From: an uncultured Elusimicrobiales bacterium
Lineage (GTDB): Bacteria > Elusimicrobiota > Elusimicrobia > Elusimicrobiales > Elusimicrobiaceae
Assembly: GCA_944324105.1 (NCBI GenBank)
Contig: CALUVA010000005.1
Location: forward strand, 1 to 34,749
DNA: 34,749 nucleotides
Direction: 5' to 3'
The position numbers were made by a program, and so were the translations under genes. Under the pieces are notes generated by a model that saw only the letters and a program-made list of their open reading frames with translations, was not told the DNA's origin and searched no databases. Below are positions 16,986 to 24,210 of the stretch, piece after piece (the stretch's first letter is position 1; the number at the start of each line of letters is the position of its first letter).

Positions 16986-18047
16986 ATGACTTTACAGCAA
17001 AGAGTAGTGGAAAAAATCGCCGCACTTCAGAAACTAATGACGCGCGACGGGCTGGACGGTTTGGTTATTACCAACAATATTGACCAGTTTTATCTTTTGG
17101 GGTTTTATTTTTATCTCGGCGAAGCGGTGCTTTTGCTGCATAAAGGGGGGCTGACCTGCTTTACGCGGCAGCTGTATGTGGAGCCGCTGAAACAGAAATA
17201 CCCGTTTATGCAGACCGTCGGCCAGGATAAGCAAATGGCTGCCGCTGCCGTGGCCGAAGCGGCCCGCCTGGGACTTAAACGTGTGGGCTTTGACGCCGGC
17301 AAAGAAAGCTATATGGCGGGCAGTCTGTTTAAAGCCGCCGGTTTTGTAGAGGCGGAAAGCTACGCCAGCGAGCTGCGTCAGGTTAAAGACGAACACGAAA
17401 TCGCCGTTTTGCGCGACAGCAACCGTATTGCTTATGAGACTTACGAATACATTAAACCTTTGTTGAAAACCGGCGTGACGGAATTTGAAGTAGCCGCTGA
17501 GATGGAAAAATTTATGCGCGTAAAAGGAGCGTCCGCCACGTCGTTTTTAACCATTATCGCTTTTGGGGAAAATACGGCCAATCCGCATCATGAAACTTCG
17601 CACCGCGCTTTGAAAGACAATGAAGCGGTGCTGATGGATTTCGGCTGCATTTACAACGGATATTGCTCCGATATTACCCGCAGCTGGTGGCACGGGAATA
17701 ATGAGCCTGAAGAATACACCAAAATTTGGCATATTGTGGACAAAGCGCGCCAGACCGGCATCGCCGCCGAAAAACCCGGCGCCGCCGCGCAAAAGGTGGA
17801 CGCCGCCGCACGTGCTATTATTACCGATGCCGGATACGGTGCATATTTTACGCACCGTCTGGGGCACGGCGTGGGTATGGAAATCCACGAAGAACCCTGC
17901 AATGACCAGACAACGACGGCTATTTTAAAAAAGGGTAATGTTGTTACCGTGGAACCCGGTATTTACCTGCCCGGAAAATTCGGTGTGCGTCTGGAAGACA
18001 CCACCGTTATTACCGAAACGGGAGCGGATATTTTAACCCGTAAATAA
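16986..18047 (+). CDS. M24 family aminopeptidase (Xaa-Pro aminopeptidase/dipeptidase type), copy 1
   Basis: Cytosolic pita-bread metallopeptidase that releases residues before proline; 353 aa. A creatinase-like N-terminal domain (about 1-125) precedes the catalytic domain. All five metal ligands are visible: the two Asp in VLMDFGCIYNGYCSDITRSW, His in HRLGHGVGMEIHE, Glu in VTVEPGIYLPG and Glu in VRLEDTT. The start is ATG 16986, with AAAAGGAG about 10 nt upstream; the longer in-frame extension into the divergent gene's promoter is not supported. The next gene is a paralogue overlapping by 1 nt (TAATG), and EF-P follows. An M24 peptidase next to efp is a recurring bacterial arrangement. Whether it is a dipeptidase (PepQ) or aminopeptidase (PepP) cannot be told. 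Confidence 0.92.
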   Translation: MTLQQRVVEKIAALQKLMTRDGLDGLVITNNIDQFYLLGFYFYLGEAVLLLHKGGLTCFTRQLYVEPLKQKYPFMQTVGQDKQMAAAAVAEAARLGLKRVGFDAGKESYMAGSLFKAAGFVEAESYASELRQVKDEHEIAVLRDSNRIAYETYEYIKPLLKTGVTEFEVAAEMEKFMRVKGASATSFLTIIAFGENTANPHHETSHRALKDNEAVLMDFGCIYNGYCSDITRSWWHGNNEPEEYTKIWHIVDKARQTGIAAEKPGAAAQKVDAAARAIITDAGYGAYFTHRLGHGVGMEIHEEPCNDQTTTAILKKGNVVTVEPGIYLPGKFGVRLEDTTVITETGADILTRK

Positions 18048-19126
18048 TGATGAAAAATTTGAGTTTTCAACGTTTGAAAGATTTTCAAAAACTTCTGAAA
18101 AACGCCCAGCTGGACGGATATATTTGTCTAAGCGCGCTGGAGCTGCGTTATTTTTCGGGAGTGGACGTAGACGCGGAAGAAGCGGTATTTCTGCTGACGC
18201 CGCGCAAGGCTTATTGTCTGACCAAAGAAATGATTGTGCCCAAAATGGCTCCGGCGGCAGATTTTATGACGGTCAAAGCTGTGCAGGGCGATATGCTGGG
18301 AGCGGCGCTGGATTTGGCGGCTAAAAGTAAACTGACGCGTCTGGCCTTTGACCCGCAGACGGCGGACTTTGCCCGTGGGGAGAAACTCTCCCGCGCCGGT
18401 CTGTGCCGGCTGGAAGGCGGCACGGCGGAAATGCGCAAAGTTAAATACGAAGATGAAGTGGCTCTTATAGAAAAATCCTGCCGTATCGCCGCCGAAGCGT
18501 TTGAGGAAGTAAAACCCCAAATTAAAACCGGCATGAGCGAAGAAGATGTTCGCGTGCTGATGGCACTGGCCATGATAAAACGCGGCGCGGACAGCGTGCC
18601 GTTTAACATTGTGTGCTTCGGCGAAAATTGCGCCGACTGCCACCATACTCCTTCGGCCAAGCGCAAACTCAAAAAAAATGATGCGGTGTTAATGGATTTT
18701 GGCTGTTTTTATCAGGGGTATTGCTCCGATATTACCCGCAGCTGGTGGCACGGGGACAAAGAACCCGCCGAATATACAAAGATCTGGCACATTGTGTCCA
18801 TGGCCAAGCAGGCCGCGGACGGACTTTTGCGCGCGGGTCTGCCGGTGGCAGAAGTGGACCAAGCCGCCCGCGGCGTCATAGAAGACGCCGGATACGGTAA
18901 ATATTATATCCATACCACCGGCCACGGCATCGGGCTGGAAGTACACGAAGCCCCCATTGAGCGCAAAGGCGCCGTCGGGGAGCTGGAAGAAAATTCCATC
19001 GTCACCGTGGAGCCCGGCATTTATTTGCCCGGCAAATTCGGCGTGCGCCTGGAAGACAGCTACCTGGTGACTAAAACCGGAAGCAAAAATTTGACGCAAT
19101 TAAAAAAACATTCCGCGCGGAAATAA
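18047..19126 (+). CDS. M24 family aminopeptidase, copy 2 (tandem paralogue)
   Basis: 359 aa, same fold and metal set as the preceding gene: two Asp in VLMDFGCFYQGYCSDITRSW, His in HTTGHGIGLEVHE, Glu in VTVEPGIYLPG and Glu in VRLEDSY. The catalytic domains are closely alike, including an unusual shared GYCSDITRSWWHG, while the N-terminal domains are much more different, so this is an old tandem duplication. All ligands are kept, so both copies are probably active. Distinct N-terminal domains would fit different peptide sizes or a mixed dimer. The start overlaps the previous stop as TAATG; a second ATG follows at once. A terminator hairpin spans its own stop codon. Confidence 0.92.
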   Translation: MMKNLSFQRLKDFQKLLKNAQLDGYICLSALELRYFSGVDVDAEEAVFLLTPRKAYCLTKEMIVPKMAPAADFMTVKAVQGDMLGAALDLAAKSKLTRLAFDPQTADFARGEKLSRAGLCRLEGGTAEMRKVKYEDEVALIEKSCRIAAEAFEEVKPQIKTGMSEEDVRVLMALAMIKRGADSVPFNIVCFGENCADCHHTPSAKRKLKKNDAVLMDFGCFYQGYCSDITRSWWHGDKEPAEYTKIWHIVSMAKQAADGLLRAGLPVAEVDQAARGVIEDAGYGKYYIHTTGHGIGLEVHEAPIERKGAVGELEENSIVTVEPGIYLPGKFGVRLEDSYLVTKTGSKNLTQLKKHSARK

Positions 19127-19144
19127 CAGCCCGCGCGGCTTTTT
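19113..19144 (+). terminator. Terminator overlapping the stop of M24 copy 2
   Basis: 8-bp stem CCGCGCGG (19113-19120) / CCGCGCGG (19131-19138), 10-nt loop containing the TAA stop, then CTTTTT. It would limit read-through into efp; I found no clear separate efp promoter. Confidence 0.7.
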
Positions 19145-19194
19145 GACGCAAAATTAACGGGCCCGCCGCAAGGCCGCCCGCAGAGAGGTACAAG

Positions 19195-19767
19195 ATGATC
19201 AACACCACTCAGTTTCACGACGGACTGATTTTTGAGGATGAGAACGGACAGATTGTGGAAATCGTAGAGTTCCAGCATCACCGCAAAAGCCAGGCCCGCG
19301 CCGTGGTGCGCGTAAAACTGCGCAACATTCACACCGGTTCTTTGATTGAAACGGCCTACCGGCCCGAAGACAAATTTAAAGAAGTGGAAGTGGAAAAACG
19401 CCCCTTTACGTATTTGTATGACGAAGGGGATATGGCCGTATTTATGAACAGCGAAAACTATGAGCAGGTGTCCGTGCCGCTGGAAAAACTTAAAGACCAG
19501 AAAAAATATTTGAAAGACAATATGGAAACCACGGGCATTTACATTAACGGCGAACTGCTCAATATGGAGCTGCCGATTAAAGTGCCCCTGACGGTGGCTT
19601 CCACCGTGCCGGGCGTGAAAGGAGACACGGTGGCCAATATGACCAAAATGGCCACGCTGGAAACGGGCGCCGAAATCAAAGTGCCGCTGTTTATCAACGA
19701 AGGCGACAAAATTTTGGTGGATACCCGCACCGGCGCTTATGTGGAGCGCGTGGTGGAGCCCAAATAA
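19195..19767 (+). CDS. efp: Elongation factor P with a non-canonical tip loop
   Basis: Rescues ribosomes stalled at polyproline by binding between the P and E sites; 190 aa, the usual three-domain length. Domain I (KOW-like, about 1-65) includes VEFQHHRKSQARAVVRVKLR. Domains II/III contain VEKRPFTYLYDEGDMAVFMN, NGELLNMELPIKVPLTVAST and the closing EGDKILVDTRTGAYVERV. The tip that is PGKG (Lys34) in E. coli reads R30-K-S-Q33-A-R: counting back from the RVKLR anchor, Gln33 takes the modified-Lys position. No modification gene (epmA/B, earP, ymfI) lies in the window. AGAGAGG precedes the ATG. It overlaps the next gene (TAATG). Confidence 0.94.
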   Translation: MINTTQFHDGLIFEDENGQIVEIVEFQHHRKSQARAVVRVKLRNIHTGSLIETAYRPEDKFKEVEVEKRPFTYLYDEGDMAVFMNSENYEQVSVPLEKLKDQKKYLKDNMETTGIYINGELLNMELPIKVPLTVASTVPGVKGDTVANMTKMATLETGAEIKVPLFINEGDKILVDTRTGAYVERVVEPK

Positions 19768-20219
19768 TGTTTTGGCGTAAGTGCGCGCCGGCGCTGCTGT
19801 GCTGTCTGTTGGCCGTGCCGGCGTGCGCTTTCACTTTTTCCTACGGGAACGTATTTGACGTACAAGACGTAAAAAACGAGGGCGGCGTGCCGGTATTGCC
19901 GCTTTCGGGCGGGAAATACAAAAATGTCAAAGTGTTGGACAAAGACCTGTATGATTTCCTGCTGCAATGTAAAACGGACTGCCGTTATCCGGCGGAAGAA
20001 ATCAGTTTTGTATCCGCCGATTACCGCAAGGCGTTTACCAATGAACGCATGCTGATTGCCGATGTGGATTTTAACGGTGAAATAAGTCTGACGTTTCTGG
20101 TGTTTAAAAATAAGGACGGATTTTCCGTCAAAACGCCCGCAGAGGCGGTTTTTAAAGACCGGAAGCTGGAAAAGCGGGTAAAAACATATTTAATCCGGCT
20201 GGCGGAGAAGAATTTATGA
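19767..20219 (+). CDS. Small secreted protein of unknown function
   Basis: 150 aa with a signal peptide MFWRKCAPALLCCLLAVPACA probably cut before FTFSYGN. The mature part (about 128 aa) has a CKTDC pair that could form a disulfide and a region of alternating strands (MLIADVDFNGEISLTFLVFK). I do not recognise a family. The start overlaps the efp stop by 1 nt (TAATG) and the end overlaps the DUF192 gene (ATGA), so the three are translated as a unit. Neighbour DUF192 proteins are also small and often secreted, so the pair may work together in the periplasm; this is inference. Confidence 0.75.
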   Translation: MFWRKCAPALLCCLLAVPACAFTFSYGNVFDVQDVKNEGGVPVLPLSGGKYKNVKVLDKDLYDFLLQCKTDCRYPAEEISFVSADYRKAFTNERMLIADVDFNGEISLTFLVFKNKDGFSVKTPAEAVFKDRKLEKRVKTYLIRLAEKNL

Positions 20220-20554
20220 AATGCGTGCTGGAAAACGGGGACGTATTGGCGCAGGAAGTGGAAAGCGCGCGCAGTTTCTTTAAGCGGCTTAAAGGCTTGA
20301 TGTTCCGCCCGTCTATGCCGCAGGGGACGGCGCTGCTGCTGGCCCCGTGCCCGCAGATACACACCTGTTTTATGCGCTTTGCTATAGATGTACTTTTTCT
20401 GGCAGAAGATGGAACCATACTATATGTAAAGGAAAATATGCAGCCCTGGCGCATCAGCCCCATTGTACGCCGTGCGGTGCAGACGCTGGAATTTGCTGCT
20501 GGCACCCTGCGTGGACGCGTGAAGACCGGCATGCGCGTGGATTTTACGGAATAA
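20216..20554 (+). CDS. DUF192 family protein
   Basis: 112 aa, a full DUF192 domain. The signature is clear: KRLKGLMFRPSMPQGTALLL followed by PCPQIHTCFMRFAIDVLFL, matching GLMFRxxLxxxxGMLF...IHxxxMxxxIDVxF, then VLEFAAGT-type VQTLEFAAGTLRGRVKTGMR. Unlike many members there is no signal peptide, so this copy is probably cytosolic. The function of the family is not established. The start overlaps the previous stop as ATGA. Confidence 0.9.
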   Translation: MKCVLENGDVLAQEVESARSFFKRLKGLMFRPSMPQGTALLLAPCPQIHTCFMRFAIDVLFLAEDGTILYVKENMQPWRISPIVRRAVQTLEFAAGTLRGRVKTGMRVDFTE

Positions 20555-20606
20555 AACGCTTGCGTTACCGACGCAAAGCAGATATACTGGACGTAAGAGG
20601 TTAGCG

Positions 20607-21356
20607 ATGAGAAAAATTTTACTGGCTTTTATGGCCGTTGCCGTATTGGGCCTGCCCGCGCAGGCGCGTAATATTTGGGACGATTTTGCCGCCAACGTCT
20701 CGCAGGACAATGTCCGCGCGTTTACCAAAGATCTGGGCGGCCTGATGGGCTCGGGCACGTATACCACTGGCCGTGTGCTGGGCTGGGGCGGCTTTCAAAT
20801 TGGGCCGCGCGGCACCATGATTTTTAAAATGAGTAAAGGCAAAAACGACACCACGCACACCGCACTGGGAGAGCGCGATGAAGTGGGCGAAGTGTTTTAC
20901 CCGTGGATTCAGGCCGATATCGGTATGCCGTTCCGCCTGGACGGATTTATCCGCGCCAGCAGCTATGAAGGCATGACCATTGCCGGCGGCGGCCTGCGCT
21001 GGGGCATTACACGTCCCAATGAAATGCTGGGCTCTTTCCAGCCGATGCTGGTGGTGTCTGCGCACAGTGCCAGCGCGCGGGACTTTTCGGCCACACATTA
21101 CAATGCCAGTCTGGTACTGTCCATGAAATTTAAATATTTCGTGCCGTACATCGGCGGCGGGGTAGACTACACGACCTTGCACATTAACCAGGCCGACAAC
21201 GCCCCCGAACTGGTCGGCGAAAACGAATACGCCGCCACGGCGCGCGCCACGGTGGGACTGAACTTTAAGCTGCCTTCTTATTTGGATTTGAGTCTGGCCG
21301 CCAACTATGCTTATTACGGTCTGGGGGCGGAAGCGTCCGTTTCCCTGCGCTTTTAA
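20607..21356 (+). CDS. Secreted outer-membrane beta-barrel-like protein
   Basis: 249 aa with a signal peptide (1-21, ending PAQA|RN). The mature protein has an alternating polar/hydrophobic pattern: RLDGFIRASSYEGMTIAGGG, ASLVLSMKFKYFVPYIGGGV, ARATVGLNFKLPSYLDLSLA. It ends in SVSLRF, a terminal aromatic as in the beta-signal read by the BAM machinery. I predict about 8-10 strands. The role (pore, adhesin or structural) is not shown. The start has AAGAGG about 8 nt upstream. A terminator follows, closing the run of genes that begins with the M24 peptidases. Confidence 0.75.
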   Translation: MRKILLAFMAVAVLGLPAQARNIWDDFAANVSQDNVRAFTKDLGGLMGSGTYTTGRVLGWGGFQIGPRGTMIFKMSKGKNDTTHTALGERDEVGEVFYPWIQADIGMPFRLDGFIRASSYEGMTIAGGGLRWGITRPNEMLGSFQPMLVVSAHSASARDFSATHYNASLVLSMKFKYFVPYIGGGVDYTTLHINQADNAPELVGENEYAATARATVGLNFKLPSYLDLSLAANYAYYGLGAEASVSLRF

Positions 21357-21374
21357 TTATTTTACGTGTTGACT

Positions 21375-21408
21375 AAAGGGCCCAGAGACTACTGGGTCCT
21401 TTTTCTCT
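21375..21408 (+). terminator. Terminator after the beta-barrel gene
   Basis: AAAGGGCCCA pairs with TGGGTCCTTT (one G-T pair) around an 8-nt loop, followed by further T residues (about 21375-21408). Confidence 0.8.
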
Positions 21409-21466
21409 TGTGGGTTGGCGAAAAGTTTTTTATGCTGAAAAAAGATTAAATAAAAGGAGCAGGTAT

Positions 21467-22051
21467 ATGAATAGAAAGACGAAGGTTTTACTGCTTGCTA
21501 CATTGTTATTGGGGGCGTCGACCGGTGTTGCCGCCACTGCTGATGATGTCACCAAAGCACTGGAACAAGCTTTGAAAGCGCGGGCCGCACAGCAAGAACA
21601 AGATTATAAAGGTTTTAATCCGCATTTGACAGCAGAACAAATGAATGAGATCCCTGCGTTGCTCAATGGTGTGTTAGAGCGCTTGCATGATGCCGGATAT
21701 GAAAGTCTCTCCTTGGCGGATGTCGGGGATGGGTTGATGATGTATTTTGAAGGCGTAAATTTTACGGAAGGCCGTTATACGACGGATCATGTCCAACGTA
21801 TAACGGGTGACGGAATTTTCATGCCGGAAGGGGATTTTTACCAGCATGCACTGATGTATTCCCTGACTAAGGTGCTGCCGGCTCATGCGCATTCTTTCGT
21901 CTACCGTGCGCAGGAACACCCGCCTGTTGTCAATTGGAAAGTATTCCATTATGTATGTCAGGATTATATGGAGGATACTTACCTGCTTTTGCAAGTTCTG
22001 CAGAAGTGCGAATGGGAAACTTTTAAAGGCGTTATGGGTAATCTGATGTAA
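21467..22051 (+). CDS. Secreted orphan protein of unknown function
   Basis: 194 aa. The signal peptide MNRKTKVLLLATLLLGASTG is probably cut after GVAA|TADD. The mature part is alpha-helical and acidic, with two cysteines late in the chain (VCQDYMEDTY and KCEWETFKG). I recognise no family or catalytic motif. The start at 21467 is set by AAAGGAGCAGG; an in-frame upstream extension lacks support. The gene has its own terminator and lower GC than its neighbours, so it looks like a single-gene insertion or fast-evolving accessory gene. Confidence 0.75.
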   Translation: MNRKTKVLLLATLLLGASTGVAATADDVTKALEQALKARAAQQEQDYKGFNPHLTAEQMNEIPALLNGVLERLHDAGYESLSLADVGDGLMMYFEGVNFTEGRYTTDHVQRITGDGIFMPEGDFYQHALMYSLTKVLPAHAHSFVYRAQEHPPVVNWKVFHYVCQDYMEDTYLLLQVLQKCEWETFKGVMGNLM

Positions 22052-22066
22052 TTTTGCATTGTGTCA

Positions 22067-22100
22067 AAACTCCCCCGGTTAAATATGGGGGAGTTTTTTT
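22067..22100 (+). terminator. Terminator after the secreted orphan gene
   Basis: Perfect 10-bp stem AAACTCCCCC (22067-22076) / GGGGGAGTTT (22087-22096), 10-nt loop, T-run to 22100. Downstream to 22200 is T-rich with no gene. Confidence 0.93.
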
Positions 22101-22215
22101 GTTGGCATAAAGCGTCCGCATTTGCTTTAATTTTTATTTTATTTCTCTTATCTTTTTTTTATTTCTCCATCTGTCCTCATTATTTATCATTTTTCAAAGG
22201 AAGTCATACGCCAAA

Positions 22216-22225
22216 TTGCTATAAT
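22216..22225 (+). promoter_or_regulatory. Extended -10 promoter of the opp operon, leaderless arrangement
   Basis: TTGCTATAAT (22216-22225) is identical to the cspA and tRNA-Gly boxes. It is followed by AAGCTT and the ATG at 22232, a 6-nt gap, so the oppD mRNA should start at its own start codon. No ribosome binding site and no good -35. Confidence 0.6.
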
Positions 22226-22231
22226 AAGCTT

Positions 22232-23227
22232 ATGAACGCGCGCGAAGATATATTGCTGAGCGTGGAGGATTTGCGGGTTTCTTTTGCGACTGAAGAAGGA
22301 AAGACGGAAGTCCTGCGCGGATTAAGTTATCGTTTGCCAAAGGGCAAAGTCCTGGCTGTGGTGGGGGAAAGCGGATGCGGAAAAACTGTGCATGCTCTTT
22401 CTCTGTTAAATCTCCTGCCTCCCGGAGGGGAAATTACTTCAGGACGCATATATTATAAGGGCAAAGATGTTTTGTCTCTGCCGCCTCAGGAGCTGCGCAA
22501 ACTGCGCGGGGCGGAAATGTCCATGATTTTTCAAGACCCGATGACTAGCCTAAACCCTATACGCACCGTAGGCAGTCAAATAACGGAGACCATTTTGGCA
22601 CATACGGACTGCACTAAACTGCAGGCCAAAGCGCGCGCCATACGTTTGCTTAAAAAAGTGGGCATAGAAAACCCGCGCAAACGGTTGGACGAATATCCGT
22701 TCCAGTTTTCCGGCGGGCAGCGTCAGCGTATTATGATTGCCATGGCTTTGTGTTTAAATCCTGGTTTGCTGATTGCCGATGAACCGACCACCGCACTGGA
22801 CGTGACCATTCAGGCACAGATTTTAAAACTGATTAAAAATTTACAGCGGCAAGGCAATATGTCGGCGGTGTTTATTACGCACAATTTGGCTATCGTGGCC
22901 GATATAGCTGATGATGTGCTGGTGTTGTACGGTGGATATTGCGTGGAGCAAGCCCATGCAGATGAGCTTTTTGCCCGTCCTTTCCATCCGTATACGCAGG
23001 GGTTGCTGCATTCGCTGGTGTCTCTCAAACGCAAAGACGAACATCTGCCCGCCATTGAAGGATATCCGCCAGCTCCGGGTACGCCTAAAAAGGGATGTCC
23101 ATTTGCACCGCGCTGTCCCCGTGCATGGGAAAAATGCCGTACGCAGCTGCCGCCTCTTTTTGAAAAAAACAACCGTCAGGTGCGCTGCTGGCTGCAGGAG
23201 AAAAATGACAAATCCGGTGGAAATTAA
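22232..23227 (+). CDS. oppD: Oligopeptide/dipeptide ABC transporter ATPase (OppD/DppD type)
   Basis: 331 aa; energises peptide import on the cytosolic face. It has Walker A GESGCGKT (about 46), Q-loop MIFQDPMTSLNP, signature FSGGQRQR (about 165), Walker B LLIADEPTTALD and the H-loop VFITHN. The C-terminal oligopeptide-family region has KKGCPFAPRCPRAWEKC (about 288-305), with the four-cysteine pattern completed by a later Cys. The start is ATG 22232 (MNAREDILLSVEDL), not the in-frame upstream codons, which run through a terminator. It overlaps oppF by 23 nt. First gene of an operon oppD-oppF-M20 peptidase-oppB-oppC. Confidence 0.94.
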   Translation: MNAREDILLSVEDLRVSFATEEGKTEVLRGLSYRLPKGKVLAVVGESGCGKTVHALSLLNLLPPGGEITSGRIYYKGKDVLSLPPQELRKLRGAEMSMIFQDPMTSLNPIRTVGSQITETILAHTDCTKLQAKARAIRLLKKVGIENPRKRLDEYPFQFSGGQRQRIMIAMALCLNPGLLIADEPTTALDVTIQAQILKLIKNLQRQGNMSAVFITHNLAIVADIADDVLVLYGGYCVEQAHADELFARPFHPYTQGLLHSLVSLKRKDEHLPAIEGYPPAPGTPKKGCPFAPRCPRAWEKCRTQLPPLFEKNNRQVRCWLQEKNDKSGGN

Positions 23228-24197
23228 CCATTTATATAAGAGCTATGCCCGCCGCGGCGCACGGCTGTGGGCTGCCGCCCAGGCCAAACCCGTGCTGGAG
23301 GATGTGTCTTTACAAGTTGGCGAACGGGAAATTTTAGGCTTGGTGGGCGAGTCCGGCTGCGGCAAAACTACGCTGGCCAAAGTGGTGCTGGGGCTGGAGA
23401 AATACCAGTCCGGCTCTGTCAAAGTCAACGGGTTGGAACTGAAAGAGCTGACCAAAGCCGGGTTTAAAAAACTGCGCCGACAGGTACAGGTGGTGTTCCA
23501 GGACCCTTACTCCAGTTTGGACCCGCGTCAGACCGTGCGGCAGATTTTGTGTGAACCGTGGAACATACACGGCCTGTATACCGATAGAATGCAGCGGGAA
23601 AACGCACTGCTGGAGCTGGTGCGCGCCGTAGGGCTGGACAAAGCCCATTTGAACCGCTACCCGCATGAATTTTCCGGCGGTCAGCGTCAGCGCATTGCCA
23701 TCGCGCGTGCGTTGGCGCTGGAACCCAAGTTGCTGGTGGCCGATGAGCCGGTGTCGGCGCTGGATGTGTCGGTGCAGGCGCAGATATTAAATCTGCTCAA
23801 AGACATCAGCCGCCGCCGCGCGTTAAGCATGCTGTTTATTTCGCATGATTTTGCCGTGGCGCGGTTTTTGTGCGACCGAATTGCCGTGATGTATCGCGGA
23901 CGCGTGCTGGAAACGGCCCCGGCGGAGGAATTGCTGCATAACCCGCAGCACCCGTATACGGAGGCCTTGCTTTCAGCCGTACCGCTGCCGGACCCCCAGC
24001 TGCAAAAAAAGCGGGAACCGGTGGAGATAAAAACGGAGCGAAAACGCAACGGGCCCTGCCCGTATGCTTCTCGATGCCTTTATTACCAGGCAGCCCGGTG
24101 TAATGCATCCCAGGAATTAAAACAGATACACGAGGGCCATTTTTGTGCTTGTGCGGTATTACCGTTTCAACGAAAAAAGAGTCCTTACGCCGTATAG
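23205..24197 (+). CDS. oppF: Oligopeptide ABC transporter ATPase (OppF/DppF type)
   Basis: 331 aa, the partner ATPase. It has Walker A GESGCGKT (about 50), Q-loop VVFQDPYSSLDPRQTVRQIL, signature FSGGQRQR (about 157), Walker B LLVADEPVSALD, H-loop FISHDF and a C-terminal cysteine cluster (GPCPYASRC, AARCN). The YSSLDPR and VSALDVSVQAQILNLL segments are characteristic of OppF/DppF. The start is ATG 23205 (MTNPVEINHLYKSY) with GGAG 5 nt before it, within oppD. An insertion in the N-terminal strand (ARRGARLWAAAQ) is typical of this subfamily. Confidence 0.94.
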   Translation: MTNPVEINHLYKSYARRGARLWAAAQAKPVLEDVSLQVGEREILGLVGESGCGKTTLAKVVLGLEKYQSGSVKVNGLELKELTKAGFKKLRRQVQVVFQDPYSSLDPRQTVRQILCEPWNIHGLYTDRMQRENALLELVRAVGLDKAHLNRYPHEFSGGQRQRIAIARALALEPKLLVADEPVSALDVSVQAQILNLLKDISRRRALSMLFISHDFAVARFLCDRIAVMYRGRVLETAPAEELLHNPQHPYTEALLSAVPLPDPQLQKKREPVEIKTERKRNGPCPYASRCLYYQAARCNASQELKQIHEGHFCACAVLPFQRKKSPYAV

Positions 24198-24210
24198 TTT
24201 AGGAGGAAGT

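Noticed and set aside
19155-19190. GC-rich inverted bases in the efp leader as a riboswitch
   Set aside because: Only a short imperfect stem is visible and no known riboswitch core can be placed.
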